Shown one piece after another: positions 1 to 11,285 of a DNA stretch of 64,000 bases. Position numbers and translations under genes: made by a program. Each line of letters opens with the position of its first letter. Position 1 is the stretch's first letter. Source of the stretch: Marichromatium bheemlicum. GTDB taxonomy: Bacteria > Pseudomonadota > Gammaproteobacteria > Chromatiales > Chromatiaceae. The stretch is from the NCBI RefSeq assembly GCF_012276755.1, contig NZ_JAAXKX010000008.1, forward strand, positions 62,001-126,000, in the 5' to 3' direction. Below the pieces are notes generated by a model. It made no database searches. It saw only the letters and a list, made by a program, of their open reading frames with translations, and was not told the origin of the DNA.

Positions 1-827
1 GTGATCACCACGCTGTTGAGTTCGCGGGCGCGGCTGATGAGGTGCTTCTGCACCGCCGGCAGCTCGGCATCGCCGATCTCCACCCCGAGGTCGCCGCGTG
101 CGACCATGATGGCGTCGGCGGCGTTAATGATGGCGTCGATGCCGTCGAGCGCCTCGGCACGTTCGATCTTGGCCACCACCCCACCGCGGCCGCCGGCGGC
201 CTGGAAGTGAGCGCGTGCCTGACGCACGTCCTCAGCACTGCGCACGAAGGAGACGGCCAGATAGTCGGCGCCGAGTTCGGCGGCGAAGCGGATGTCGGCC
301 AGATCCTTCTCGGTCAGCGCCGGGGCCGAGAGCCCGCCACCCTTGCGGTTGATCCCCTTGTTGTCGGAGAGCCGCCCACCGATCACCACCCGGCAGGCCA
401 TCCGCCCGCCCTCGACCGCCTCGACCCACAGCTCGATGGCGCCGTCGTCGAGCAGCAGGGTGTCGCCGGGACGCACGTCCTCGACCAAGGCCGGATAGGT
501 GGTACCGACCCGGCTCGCGTCACCGCGATCGAGCGGGCAGTCGGCGTCGATGGCGAAGGCCGCACCACGCTCGAGCAGGACCGGCCCGGCGGCGAAGCGA
601 CCGATGCGGATCTTCGGCCCCTGCAGATCGAACAGCACCGCCACCTCGGTATCGGCGGCCGCGGCGCGCGCGCGCAGCCGCTCGACCCGCTCGCGATGGC
701 GTGCATGGGTGTCGTGGGAGAGATTGAGACGAGCCAGGTCGAGTCCGGCACCGATGAGCCCGTCCATGACCTCGGGCGCATCGGTCGCCGGACCCAGGGT
801 CGCGACGATCTTGGTACGTCTGGGCAT
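1..827 (-). CDS. pyk: Pyruvate kinase (partial, C-terminal part outside the window)
   Basis: The last glycolytic step, phosphoenolpyruvate + ADP to pyruvate + ATP, in the cytoplasm. The minus-strand frame opens at 827 with MPRRTKIVATLGPA and continues without a stop to base 1 (about 275 codons seen; the family is about 470-480). Visible family motifs are the N-terminal substrate segment with RLNLSH, the LDLQGPKIR-type segment (here FDLQGPKIRIG), SDNKGIN, and the K-containing catalytic stretch VAKIERAEALDGID followed by MVARGDLGVEI. It is the last visible gene of tkt-gap-pgk-pyk, 71 bp after pgk. An fba gene often follows in related organisms but lies outside the window. Confidence 0.95.
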   Translation of the reverse strand, partial: MPRRTKIVATLGPATDAPEVMDGLIGAGLDLARLNLSHDTHARHRERVERLRARAAAADTEVAVLFDLQGPKIRIGRFAAGPVLLERGAAFAIDADCPLDRGDASRVGTTYPALVEDVRPGDTLLLDDGAIELWVEAVEGGRMACRVVIGGRLSDNKGINRKGGGLSAPALTEKDLADIRFAAELGADYLAVSFVRSAEDVRQARAHFQAAGGRGGVVAKIERAEALDGIDAIINAADAIMVARGDLGVEIGDAELPAVQKHLISRARELNSVVI

Positions 828-898
828 GATGTCACTGCCTCCCGCGTGCAAATGGGGCCGCGCCGGATGGCGCGGCCGGGATCGACCAGCCGGGTCGA

Positions 899-2080
899 TC
901 AATCCTTGGCCCGGGCCTCGAGCATGGCCACCGCAGGCAGGGTCTTACCCTCCAGGTACTCGAGGAAGGCTCCACCAGCGGTGGAGATGTAGGAGACACG
1001 CTCCTCGATGCCGTACTTCTGGATCGCGGCAATGGTGTCGCCACCGCCGGCAAGACTGAAGCCGGGGGCGGCGGCGATCGCCTCGGCAACCACCCGGGTG
1101 CCCGCACCGAACTGGTCGAACTCGAACACCCCGACCGGGCCGTTCCAGACGATGGTGCCGGCCCCCTGGATAACCTCGGCCAGGGCGCGCGCCGAGTCCG
1201 GACCGATGTCGAAGATCATGTCGTCCTCGGCGACCTCGGTGGCGGCCTTGGTCACTGCCGGCTCCTGCTCGTCGAAGCGCTTGCCACAGACCACGTCGGT
1301 GGCGATCGGGATACCGGCGCCACGCGCGGCCATGGTCTCCATCAACGCCTTGGCAGTCGGTACCAGGTCGGCCTCGTGCAGCGATTGGCCAACCGGCAGC
1401 CCGGCGGCAGCGAGGAAGGTGTTGGCGATGCCGCCGCCGACCACCAGCTGGTCGACCTTCTCGGCCAGCGATTCGAGCACGGTGAGCTTGGTCGAGACCT
1501 TGGAGCCACCGACGATGGCCACCATCGGGCGCGCCGGCTCGGCCAGCGCCTGACGCAGGGCGTCGAGTTCGGCGCTGAGCAGCAGCCCGGCGCAGGCCTG
1601 GGGGGCGAAGTGCCCGACCCCGTGGGTCGAGGCCTGGGCGCGGTGGGCGGTGCCGAAGGCGTCCATCACGAAGACGTCGCACAGCGCCGCGTAGCGCCGC
1701 GCCAGCGCCTCGTCGTCCTTCTTCTCACCGGCGTTGAAGCGCACGTTCTCGAGCAGCACCAGCTCGCCCTCGGCGACCTCGGGCGGGGTGTCGAGATAGT
1801 CACCCACCAGCCGCACCTCGCGTCCGAGCTTGGCGCCGAGATCGGCGGCGACCGGGGCGAGCGAGTTCTCGGCGGAGTACTCGCCCTCCTGGGGACGGCC
1901 CAGGTGCGACATCACCAGCACCCGCGCGCCGGCGCGCAGACAGTGCTCGTAGGTCGCCAGCGAGGCGCGGATGCGCGCATCCGAGCTGACCCGGCCGTCC
2001 TTGACCGGGACATTGAGATCGGAACGGATCAACACCCGCTTGCCCGCGAGGTCGAGATCGGTGAGCTTGATGAAGGACAT
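899..2080 (-). CDS. pgk: Phosphoglycerate kinase
   Basis: Interconverts 3-phosphoglycerate and 1,3-bisphosphoglycerate in glycolysis and, in the reductive direction, in the Calvin cycle. At 393 residues it has normal bacterial length. The N-terminal signature [11 protein letters not shown], the substrate loop MSHLGRP, the NAGEKKDDE segment and the C-terminal nucleotide-binding AGGGDT are all present. The start at 2080 is preceded by a GAGGG ribosome-binding site. The gene lies between gap and pyk on the same strand. A strong stem-loop sits in the 159-bp spacer after gap, so mRNA levels of gap and pgk may be set separately (inference). Confidence 0.98.
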   Translation of the reverse strand: MSFIKLTDLDLAGKRVLIRSDLNVPVKDGRVSSDARIRASLATYEHCLRAGARVLVMSHLGRPQEGEYSAENSLAPVAADLGAKLGREVRLVGDYLDTPPEVAEGELVLLENVRFNAGEKKDDEALARRYAALCDVFVMDAFGTAHRAQASTHGVGHFAPQACAGLLLSAELDALRQALAEPARPMVAIVGGSKVSTKLTVLESLAEKVDQLVVGGGIANTFLAAAGLPVGQSLHEADLVPTAKALMETMAARGAGIPIATDVVCGKRFDEQEPAVTKAATEVAEDDMIFDIGPDSARALAEVIQGAGTIVWNGPVGVFEFDQFGAGTRVVAEAIAAAPGFSLAGGGDTIAAIQKYGIEERVSYISTAGGAFLEYLEGKTLPAVAMLEARAKD

Positions 2081-2109
2081 GACAAACCCTCTGGATGGAT
2101 GGGGAAAGA

Positions 2110-2139
2110 GATCAGGCGCAAGCCCGGGCTTGCCTGATC
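2110..2139 (-). terminator. Stem-loop between gap and pgk
   Basis: Outer arms GATCAGGC and GCCTGATC (2110-2117, 2132-2139) enclose inner arms AAGCC and GGCTT. No T-run follows, so it is more likely an intercistronic processing or attenuation hairpin than a full intrinsic terminator. Confidence 0.5.
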
Positions 2140-2239
2140 GCCCTCGGCGGGGCCGCCGACCGGAACGGCCGACGGCGCAACGGCGACCGCCAGACGGCGG
2201 TCGTCTGGACGACGGCGCCTCGCGGCGCCGCGCGCGGCC

Positions 2240-3337
<1,098 letters not shown>

Positions 3338-3359
3338 TTATCGGTCATTGAGCGTTCGA

Positions 3360-3382
3360 CCCGCGGCATAACAGGCCGCGGG
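3360..3382 (-). terminator. Stem-loop between tkt and gap
   Basis: Perfect arms CCCGCGGC and GCCGCGGG around a 7-base loop, just after the tkt stop codon. It lacks a U-tract, so partial termination or processing is more likely than a full stop. Confidence 0.45.
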
Positions 3383-3391
3383 CCGGACCCA

Positions 3392-5404
3392 TCAACCCTG
3401 CAGTACCCCCTCGACGACCGCGACCAGGTTGTCGACGGTGAAGCCGAACTCCTTGAACAGCGCGCCGGCCGGGGCCGACTCGCCGAAGCGATCGATGCCG
3501 AGCACCGCGCCGCGCGAGCCGACGTACTTCCACCAACCGTCGCCGACGGCCGCCTCGACGGCCACCCGCGCCTCGACCGCGCGCGGCAGCACCGACTCGC
3601 GATAGGCCGCGTCCTGGGCGTCGAAGACGTCGGTCGAGGGCATCGACACCACACGCACCGCGCGCCCTTCGAGCGCATCGGCGGCACCGAGGGCGAGTGC
3701 GACCTCGGAGCCGGTGGCGATGATGATCACCTCGGGGGTACCTGCGCAATCGCGCACCACGTAGCCGCCGCGCGCGATCGCCGCCAGCTGCTCGGCGTCA
3801 CGCTCGACGTGTGGCAGCGCCTGACGCGAGAAGATCAGCGCGCTGGGACCGTCGCGCCGCTCGATCGCCTGACGCCAGGCGACCGCCGACTCGACCGCGT
3901 CGCAGGGCCGCCACACGTTCATGTTGGGGATCATGCGCAGGGTCGGGATCTGCTCGACCGGCTGGTGGGTGGGACCGTCCTCGCCGAGACCGATGGAGTC
4001 GTGGGTGTAGACGAAGATCGAGGGCACCTTCATCAGCGCCGCCATGCGCAGCGCGTTGCGGGCGTACTCGGAGAACATCAGGAAGGTCGCGCCATAGGGC
4101 ACGAAGCCGCCGTGCAAGGCGATGCCGTTGATGATCGCCGACATGCCGAACTCGCGCACGCCGTAGTAGACGTAGTTACCCGGCGCCTCGCCCTTGCCGA
4201 GACCCTTGCAATCGCTCCACAGCGACAGGTTGGATCCGGCCAGATCGGCCGAGCCGCCGAGCAGCTCGGGGAGCAGCGGGCCGAAGCCGTTGAGCGCGTT
4301 CTGCGAGGCCTTACGCGAGGCGATGCTCTCGCCCTTGGCGGCGACCTCGGCAATAAAGGCATCGGCCTGCTCGGCCCAGTTCGCCGGCAGCTCGCCGGCC
4401 ATGCGCCGCTCGAACTCGGCGGCCTCGGCGGGATAGGCCTTGGCATAGGCGGCGAAGCGCTCGCGCCACTCGGCCTCGGCGGCGGCGCCGCGCTCGCGCG
4501 CGTTCCAGCCGGCATAGACCTCCTTGGGGATCTCGAACGGCGGATGGCTCCAGCCCAGCGCCTCGCGGGTGAGGGCGATCTCCTCCTCGCCGAGCGCAGC
4601 GCCGTGACAGGACTCGGTGCCCTGCTTGTTGGGCGAGCCATAGCCGATGATGGTCTGGCAGCAGATCAGCGTCGGGCGATCGGTGACCTCACGCGCCTCC
4701 TCGATGGCGACCTTGATGGCGTCGGGGTCGTGCCCGTCGACCTTGGGGATGACGTGCCAACCGTAGGCCTCGAAGCGCTTCGGGGTGTCGTCGAGGAACC
4801 AGCCGGGGGTGTCGCCCTCGCCGCGCACCTCGCCGTCGATGGAGATGTTGTTGTCATCATAGACGGCGATCAGCTTGCCCAGGCCAAGTGCGCCGGCGAG
4901 CGAACAGGCCTCGTGCGAGATGCCCTCCATCAGGCAGCCGTCGCCGAGGAAGGCATAGGTGTGGTGATCGACGATGGCGTGACCGGGACGGTTGAACTGG
5001 GCGGCGAGCGCCTTCTCCGCGATCGCCATGCCGACGGCGTTGGTAATGCCCTGGCCGAGCGGGCCGGTGGTGGTCTCGACACCGGGGGCATAGCCGTACT
5101 CGGGGTGGCCCGGGGTCCTGGAGTGGAGCTGGCGGAACTGCTTGAGGTCCTCGATACCGAGGTCGTAGCCGGTGAGGTGCAGCAGAGAATACAGCAGCAT
5201 CGAGCCGTGCCCGTTGGAGAGCACGAAGCGATCGCGATCGGCCCACCCCGGGTTGGCCGGGTTGTGGTTCATGAAGTCGTTCCACAACACCTCGGCGATG
5301 TCGGCCATGCCCATCGGCGCGCCCGGGTGCCCGGACTTGGCCTTCTGCACCGCGTCCATGGCGAGCGCACGGACGGCGTTGGCGAGTTCTCTGCGTGAGG
5401 ACAT
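3392..5404 (-). CDS. tkt: Transketolase
   Basis: A thiamine-diphosphate enzyme that moves two-carbon units between ketoses and aldoses in the Calvin and pentose phosphate pathways. The protein has 670 residues, the usual length. The ThDP motif starts at GDGCLMEG and ends near [10 protein letters not shown]. The sugar-phosphate segments GHPGAPMG and [10 protein letters not shown]-type ([11 protein letters not shown]) are present, as are the Pyr-domain residues [21 protein letters not shown] precedes the start. It is first of tkt-gap-pgk-pyk, and the upstream AT-rich region carries a CbbR-type motif, consistent with a role in CO2 fixation (it would then be a cbbT). Confidence 0.97.
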   Translation of the reverse strand: MSSRRELANAVRALAMDAVQKAKSGHPGAPMGMADIAEVLWNDFMNHNPANPGWADRDRFVLSNGHGSMLLYSLLHLTGYDLGIEDLKQFRQLHSRTPGHPEYGYAPGVETTTGPLGQGITNAVGMAIAEKALAAQFNRPGHAIVDHHTYAFLGDGCLMEGISHEACSLAGALGLGKLIAVYDDNNISIDGEVRGEGDTPGWFLDDTPKRFEAYGWHVIPKVDGHDPDAIKVAIEEAREVTDRPTLICCQTIIGYGSPNKQGTESCHGAALGEEEIALTREALGWSHPPFEIPKEVYAGWNARERGAAAEAEWRERFAAYAKAYPAEAAEFERRMAGELPANWAEQADAFIAEVAAKGESIASRKASQNALNGFGPLLPELLGGSADLAGSNLSLWSDCKGLGKGEAPGNYVYYGVREFGMSAIINGIALHGGFVPYGATFLMFSEYARNALRMAALMKVPSIFVYTHDSIGLGEDGPTHQPVEQIPTLRMIPNMNVWRPCDAVESAVAWRQAIERRDGPSALIFSRQALPHVERDAEQLAAIARGGYVVRDCAGTPEVIIIATGSEVALALGAADALEGRAVRVVSMPSTDVFDAQDAAYRESVLPRAVEARVAVEAAVGDGWWKYVGSRGAVLGIDRFGESAPAGALFKEFGFTVDNLVAVVEGVLQG

Positions 5405-5752
5405 GAGCCCCTCCTGAAATTGACGATGACGAAGATTGTGCGGGTCGGGGCGTCGTGGTTACGCAGACTCACCCGAAAACGACCCGCGAATGCGATGAAT
5501 ATGGCGTGCGGGGCTGACGACCGCATCGAGCGGGGCGGATCCCGGCCTCACGCCAACGGCGAAGACACGGCAACCGACCGGAAATCCCCACAGAGGGCCC
5601 CTGATTGTGAACCAAAGGTCCAGGGTCGGACATCAAAACAAACTTATGCCGCCAAAAACTGTTTTAACATTTACTAATATTCAGGATTGGCGCTGGAAAT
5701 AGCACATCAGTTTACCACCGCGCCGAACCCGCCGGCGCGGCCCGTCCCCTGC
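5405..5752. other. Promoter region upstream of tkt, no gene
   Basis: 348 bp without a convincing reading frame. The distal part (about 5630-5695) is strikingly AT-rich for this genome and is the likely tkt promoter/operator, read on the minus strand. Confidence 0.6.
5665..5677 (-). promoter_or_regulatory. LysR/CbbR-type motif upstream of tkt
   Basis: On the minus strand this reads TTA-N7-TTA, matching the TNA-N7-TNA pattern known for CbbR targets. It lies in the AT-rich island about 260 bp upstream of the tkt start. The same TTA-N7-TTA form occurs upstream of cbbL. Short motifs of this kind occur by chance, so this is only a candidate. Confidence 0.35.
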
Positions 5753-6310
5753 TCAGTCCTGCATCCATTTGATCGAGCAACCCATGCTCGGGATCTGCTC
5801 GGTCGGACCACGCCCGCTCAGTGCGACCTCGCGCATCGCCTCGAACAGGTCGCGACGCACATCAGCGGGGGCGGCCTGCTTGCGGCTGGCATCGAGCCGA
5901 CCGCGATACTGCAGCTCGAGCGCGGCGTTGTAACCGAAGAAGTCGGGCGTGCAGACCGCGCCATAGGCCTTGGCCACCGCCTGGTCGGCGTCGTAGAGAT
6001 AGGGGAAGGGAAAGGCGAAACGCTCGGCGACCTCGCGCATGTTGTCGAACGAGTCCTCGGGGTAGTCGGCGACGTCGTTGGACATGATCGCCACGCTACC
6101 GATGCCGAACGTGGCCAGCTCGGCGGTGTCGCGCACGATGCGCTCGCGCACCGCCTGGACGTAAGGGCAGTGGTTGCAGATGAACATCACCAGCAGCCCG
6201 CGCTCGCCGCTGCAGGCATCGCGCGTCCAGGTACGGCCATCGACACCCGGCAGGACAAAGTCCGGGGCCGGTCGACCGAAGTCACACACAGGGGTCTCGA
6301 GTGAAACCAT
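5753..6310 (-). CDS. Thioredoxin-fold (AhpC/TSA-like) family protein
   Basis: A 185-residue cytoplasmic protein with the start MVSLETPVCDFGRPAPDFVLPGVDG, which is typical of the AhpC/TSA-Redoxin superfamily. The active-site-like CNHCPYV gives a CxxC pair at about residue 45. The fold is expected to be thioredoxin-like, with a cis-proline segment near AVCTPDFFG. It has no signal peptide. The start at 6310 has a GGAGG upstream; a longer in-frame extension is low-complexity and was not used. The precise substrate is unknown. Homologous stand-alone proteins are annotated only as thioredoxin family protein. It is divergent from metK. Confidence 0.8.
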   Translation of the reverse strand: MVSLETPVCDFGRPAPDFVLPGVDGRTWTRDACSGERGLLVMFICNHCPYVQAVRERIVRDTAELATFGIGSVAIMSNDVADYPEDSFDNMREVAERFAFPFPYLYDADQAVAKAYGAVCTPDFFGYNAALELQYRGRLDASRKQAAPADVRRDLFEAMREVALSGRGPTEQIPSMGCSIKWMQD

Positions 6311-6668
6311 GGCAGGATCCTCCGAGTTGGCGGTTCGAGGGCGCGGGGCCGCCCCCCGCGGTTCGAGCGAAGGGGATGGATGACGAGACGACACCACGCC
6401 GGCGGCGCCAACATGCCACACTCGCGCCATCGACTGCACGCCGAGACCGCCCCCATTCGGGGCCCGGACATGTGTCCACCGCCCGCCGTTTCGCCCCGTC
6501 GCCGACGCATGTTACCGGAACAGCAGGGGAATCCAAATCTCGCCCCCGCCCCCGCGTTCGCCAGCGCCACGCCGCCTGGGCGCGGGGTTCGCGAACGTCA
6601 CGCAAGCCGCTATTATGAGCGACCTCATCAACGCGCCGAACCGGCGCCATGAAAAGGGCTCGACTCGC
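6311..6668. other. Divergent promoter region between the thioredoxin-fold gene and metK
   Basis: 358 bp with no supported gene. The metK-proximal end has a plausible promoter (see 6588-6616). Nothing else recognisable was seen. Confidence 0.5.
6588..6616 (+). promoter_or_regulatory. Candidate sigma-70 promoter of metK
   Basis: A weak -35 TTCGCG and a good -10 TATTAT are separated by 17 bp. The predicted transcription start (about 6623) lies downstream of the ATG at 6615, which supports the metK start at 6669. Confidence 0.4.
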
Positions 6669-7859
6669 ATGAGCAAGGACTACATCTTCACCTCCGAATC
6701 CGTTTCGGAAGGCCACCCGGACAAGATGGCCGACCAGATCTCGGACGCCGTCCTCGACGAGATCTATCGCCGCGACCCCAACCACGCTAAGGCCCGCGTG
6801 GCCTGCGAGACCCTGGTCAAGACCGGCTTCGTGATGCTCGCCGGCGAGATCACGGTGACCGATGCCGATCTCAAGATCGACTACGAGCGCGTGGCGCGCC
6901 AGGTCATCAAGGATATCGGCTACGACAACTCCGAGGTCGGCTTCGACGGCAACACCTGTGGCGTGCTGATCGCCCTCGGCGAGCAGTCCAAGGACATCAA
7001 CCAGGGTGTCGATCGCGAGAGCGAAGAGGCCCAGGGTGCCGGTGACCAGGGGCTGATGTTCGGCTATGCCACCAACGAGACCGACATGCTGATGCCGGCC
7101 CCGATCGACTATGCCCACCGCCTGGTGAAGCGTCAGGCCGAGGTGCGCAAAAACGGCGCCCTGCCCTGGCTGCGTCCCGACGCCAAGTCACAGATCACCA
7201 TGCGCTATCGTGACGGCAAGCCGGTCGGTGTCGACGCCGTAGTGCTCTCCACCCAGCACGCCGAGGACGTCAGCGAGAGCGTGCTGCAGGAGGCGGTGAT
7301 GGAGGAGATCATCAAGCCGGTACTCGATCCCACCGGCTGGCTCAACGCCGAGACCAAGTTCCACATCAACCCCACCGGCAAGTTCGTCATCGGCGGCCCC
7401 GTCGGCGACTGCGGCCTGACCGGGCGCAAGATCATCGTCGACACCTACGGCGGCATGGCCCGCCACGGCGGCGGTGCCTTCTCCGGCAAGGACCCGTCCA
7501 AGGTCGACCGCTCGGCCGCCTACGCCGGTCGCTATGTCGCCAAGAACATCGTCGCCGCCGGACTCGCCGACAAGTGCGAGATCCAGGTCTCCTACGCCAT
7601 CGGTGTCGCCGAGCCGACCTCGGTCTCGATCGAGACCTTCGGCACCGCGCATGTGAGCGAGGAGCGCATCGTCGAGCTGGTGCGCGAGCACTTCGACCTG
7701 CGCCCCTATGGCATCATCAATATGCTTGACCTGACCAACCGCGAACTGATCAAGTATCGCGATACCGCCGCCTACGGCCACTTCGGTCGTCCCGAGGCCG
7801 GTTTCACCTGGGAGCGGACCGACAAGGCCGAGGCGCTGCGCGCCGCCGCCGGGCTCTAA
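6669..7859 (+). CDS. metK: S-adenosylmethionine synthetase
   Basis: Makes S-adenosylmethionine from methionine and ATP. The 396-residue protein starts [19 protein letters not shown], which includes the ATP-binding GHPDK. The signatures [12 protein letters not shown] and [16 protein letters not shown] are intact. The in-frame ATG at 6615 was rejected because its extra 18 residues are unlike the family and it lies at the predicted -10 box. It is followed by a SAH riboswitch and ahcY, then metF, so this block covers synthesis, use and recycling of the methyl donor. Confidence 0.98.
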   Translation: MSKDYIFTSESVSEGHPDKMADQISDAVLDEIYRRDPNHAKARVACETLVKTGFVMLAGEITVTDADLKIDYERVARQVIKDIGYDNSEVGFDGNTCGVLIALGEQSKDINQGVDRESEEAQGAGDQGLMFGYATNETDMLMPAPIDYAHRLVKRQAEVRKNGALPWLRPDAKSQITMRYRDGKPVGVDAVVLSTQHAEDVSESVLQEAVMEEIIKPVLDPTGWLNAETKFHINPTGKFVIGGPVGDCGLTGRKIIVDTYGGMARHGGGAFSGKDPSKVDRSAAYAGRYVAKNIVAAGLADKCEIQVSYAIGVAEPTSVSIETFGTAHVSEERIVELVREHFDLRPYGIINMLDLTNRELIKYRDTAAYGHFGRPEAGFTWERTDKAEALRAAAGL

Positions 7860-7878
7860 CTCGCCCCAGCCCCCCGCC

Positions 7879-7958
7879 ACCGAGGAGCGCTGCAACCCAC
7901 GACCATCGCAGTCGGGGCCAGGCTCGGAGACGGGGCATACAATTCGAACGGCGCTCAC
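7879..7958 (+). ncRNA. S-adenosylhomocysteine (SAH) riboswitch
   Basis: The spacer between metK and ahcY matches the conserved SAH-riboswitch layout. It runs CCGAGGAGCGCTGC, a variable hairpin, then GCCAGGCTCGG, then AACGGCGCTCAC. GAGCGC (7885-7890) pairs with GCGCTC (7951-7956) as P1, and CCGAG pairs with CTCGG. It ends about 15 bases before the ahcY Shine-Dalgarno (AGGAG at 7971-7975). By established knowledge of this class, SAH binding turns on ahcY expression. Confidence 0.9.
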
Positions 7959-7985
7959 TCACGATTCATCAGGAGCTGATCAACC

Positions 7986-9392
<1,407 letters not shown>

Positions 9393-9527
9393 GCTAATCG
9401 CACGCGATGGCCGCGGCCCCGAGCCACGGCCATCGTGGCGATGACGGACCTCGCATCAACCATCACGCGACCGCCGCGCCGCAGGCGCGTCCGCACCCGT
9501 GCGCGGCGGTGGCCGGAGTGCCAGAGC

Positions 9528-10388
9528 ATGTCGCCACAAGACCCCACCCCGACCTACAGCCTCGAGCTGTTCCCGCCCAAGACTGCCGAGCGCATGGAGC
9601 GCCTCAAGGGCGAGATCGCCACCCTCAACACCGTCGCACCGCGTTACTTCTCGGTCACCTACGGCGCCGGCGGCTCGACCCGCAAGGGCACCTTCGAGAC
9701 CGTCTCCTGGCTGCGCCGCCAGGGTATCGACACCGCCCCCCATCTCGCCTGCATCGGCTCGACCCAGGGCGAGGTCCTGGAGCTGCTGGAGCATTATCGT
9801 GAACAGGGCATCGATCGCCTGGTCGCCCTGCGCGGTGACCTGCCCTCGGGCATGGGTGGCGGCATCGGCGGTGACTTCCGCTATGCCAACGAACTCGTCG
9901 CGTTCATCCGCGAGCGCACCGGCGATCACTTCCGTATCGAGGTCGCGGCCTACCCCGAGTACCACCCCCAGTCCGGCACCCCGGACCGCGACCTGGCCAA
10001 CTTCAAGCGCAAGGTCGAGGCCGGCGCCGACGCCGCCATCACCCAGTACTTCTACAACGCCGACGCCTACTTCGCCCTCGTCGAGCGCTGCCAGGCGCTG
10101 GGCATCGACATCCCCATCGTCCCCGGTATCATGCCGATCACCAACCACAGCCAGCTCGCCCGCTTCTCCGACGCCTGTGGCGCCGAGATCCCGCGCTGGA
10201 TCCGGCGTCGGCTCGAGGGCTTCGGCGACGATCTCGCCAGCACCCGCGAGTTCGGTCACCAGGTGGTGCTGCAGCTGTGCCGGCGCCTGCTCGAGGGCGG
10301 CGCCCCCGGGTTGCACTTCTACACCATGAACCAGTCCGGCCCGACGCTGCGTCTGTGGCGCGACCTGGGGCTACCCGGCGGCGCCTGA
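9528..10388 (+). CDS. metF: 5,10-Methylenetetrahydrofolate reductase
   Basis: A flavoprotein that reduces methylene-THF to methyl-THF for methionine synthesis. It has 286 residues from MSPQDPTPTYSLELFPPKT, and the family opening FxFFPPK-type (here LELFPPKT) begins at about residue 12. Conserved pieces include SVTYGAGGSTR, LRGD, VAAYPEYHP, AITQYFYN and the C-terminal HFYTMN. GGAG lies about 10 bp before 9528. The in-frame upstream ATG (9435) would add an arginine-rich tail foreign to the family. It lies 135 bp after ahcY and completes the methyl cycle block. Confidence 0.96.
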   Translation: MSPQDPTPTYSLELFPPKTAERMERLKGEIATLNTVAPRYFSVTYGAGGSTRKGTFETVSWLRRQGIDTAPHLACIGSTQGEVLELLEHYREQGIDRLVALRGDLPSGMGGGIGGDFRYANELVAFIRERTGDHFRIEVAAYPEYHPQSGTPDRDLANFKRKVEAGADAAITQYFYNADAYFALVERCQALGIDIPIVPGIMPITNHSQLARFSDACGAEIPRWIRRRLEGFGDDLASTREFGHQVVLQLCRRLLEGGAPGLHFYTMNQSGPTLRLWRDLGLPGGA

Positions 10389-10395
10389 GCCCGCC

Positions 10396-10424
10396 GCGCC
10401 GGCGTGTCTCAGACACGCCGGCGC
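10396..10424. terminator. Bidirectional terminator between metF and gloB
   Basis: A near-perfect palindrome with 14-bp arms GCGCCGGCGTGTCT and AGACACGCCGGCGC separated by one base, exactly between two convergent genes. There is no long T-run. Location and symmetry suggest it serves both transcripts. Confidence 0.7.
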
Positions 10425-10425
10425 C

Positions 10426-11205
10426 TCAGTCGTAGCGCTCGTCCTTCCAGCGTCGCAGCGCCGCGAACACCGCCGCCGGCTCCTCCAGCGCCGCGCCGGC
10501 GAAACGCTCGGCGGCCGCGCGCACCTCGGGCACCGCGACACGCAGGAAGGGGTTGGTCGCCAGCTCCTCGGCGAGCGTGCTTGGCACCGTCTCCCGACCC
10601 GCCGCACGCGCCGCCCGGACCTCGGCGATGCGCGCCATCAACGCCGCGCTCTGCGGCTCGACCCAGCGGGCGAAGCCGAGGTTGGCCTCGGTGTACTCGT
10701 GGGCGCAATGACACCGCGTCTCCGGCGCCAGCCGTGCAATCCGCGCCAGCGAGCGCGCCAGCTCCTCGGCGGTGCCGTCGAACACCCGGCCACAGCCGCC
10801 GGCAAACAGGGTATCGCCGCAGAACAGCCGCCCCTCACCGAGATAGGCGACATGGGTGGCGGTGTGCCCCGGCACCTCCAGCACCTGGAATTCGACATCG
10901 AGCCCGGCGGGTCGGATGCGGTCGCCCTCGCCGACCCGATGCTCGGCGCAGGCGATACGCGCGTCCTCCGGGGCATACACCTCGGCCTCGGGGAAGGCGG
11001 CGCGCAGGGTCTCGACGCCACCGAGGTGGTCGCGATGATGGTGGGTGATCAGCACCGCCCCGAGCGTCAATCCGGCGTCATGGAGATAGGCCAGCACCGG
11101 GGCGGCCTCACCCGGGTCGACGACGGTCGCAACCGCCCCGTCAGGGGCGCGCAGCAACCAGATGTAGTTGTCCTCGAAGGCGGGGATGGCGATGGGTTCG
11201 AGCAT
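10426..11205 (-). CDS. gloB: Hydroxyacylglutathione hydrolase (glyoxalase II)
   Basis: Hydrolyses S-lactoylglutathione to lactate and glutathione, the second step of methylglyoxal detoxification. The 259-residue protein opens MLEPIAIPAFEDNYIW, the usual start of this family. It carries the metallo-beta-lactamase metal motif THHHRDHLGG near residue 55, then GHTATHVAY, FCGDTLFAGGCGR and CAHEYTEANL. The start at 11205 has GAGGAG upstream. The gene is followed on the same strand by nothing before the convergent terminator, and dxs lies upstream. Confidence 0.95.
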   Translation of the reverse strand: MLEPIAIPAFEDNYIWLLRAPDGAVATVVDPGEAAPVLAYLHDAGLTLGAVLITHHHRDHLGGVETLRAAFPEAEVYAPEDARIACAEHRVGEGDRIRPAGLDVEFQVLEVPGHTATHVAYLGEGRLFCGDTLFAGGCGRVFDGTAEELARSLARIARLAPETRCHCAHEYTEANLGFARWVEPQSAALMARIAEVRAARAAGRETVPSTLAEELATNPFLRVAVPEVRAAAERFAGAALEEPAAVFAALRRWKDERYD

Positions 11206-11285
11206 GATCGACGACTCCTCGGGCAACGGCGGGGACGGCGATGGGGGGGAGACGGCCGGGCGCATGACGCCCGGCACGGCTGCGG

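Noticed and set aside
3809-5398. 529-codon frame antisense to tkt
   Set aside because: A shadow of transketolase; no motif and no ribosome-binding site.
6615-6668. Upstream ATG as the metK start
   Set aside because: It overlaps the predicted -10 box and adds 18 residues not seen in the family.
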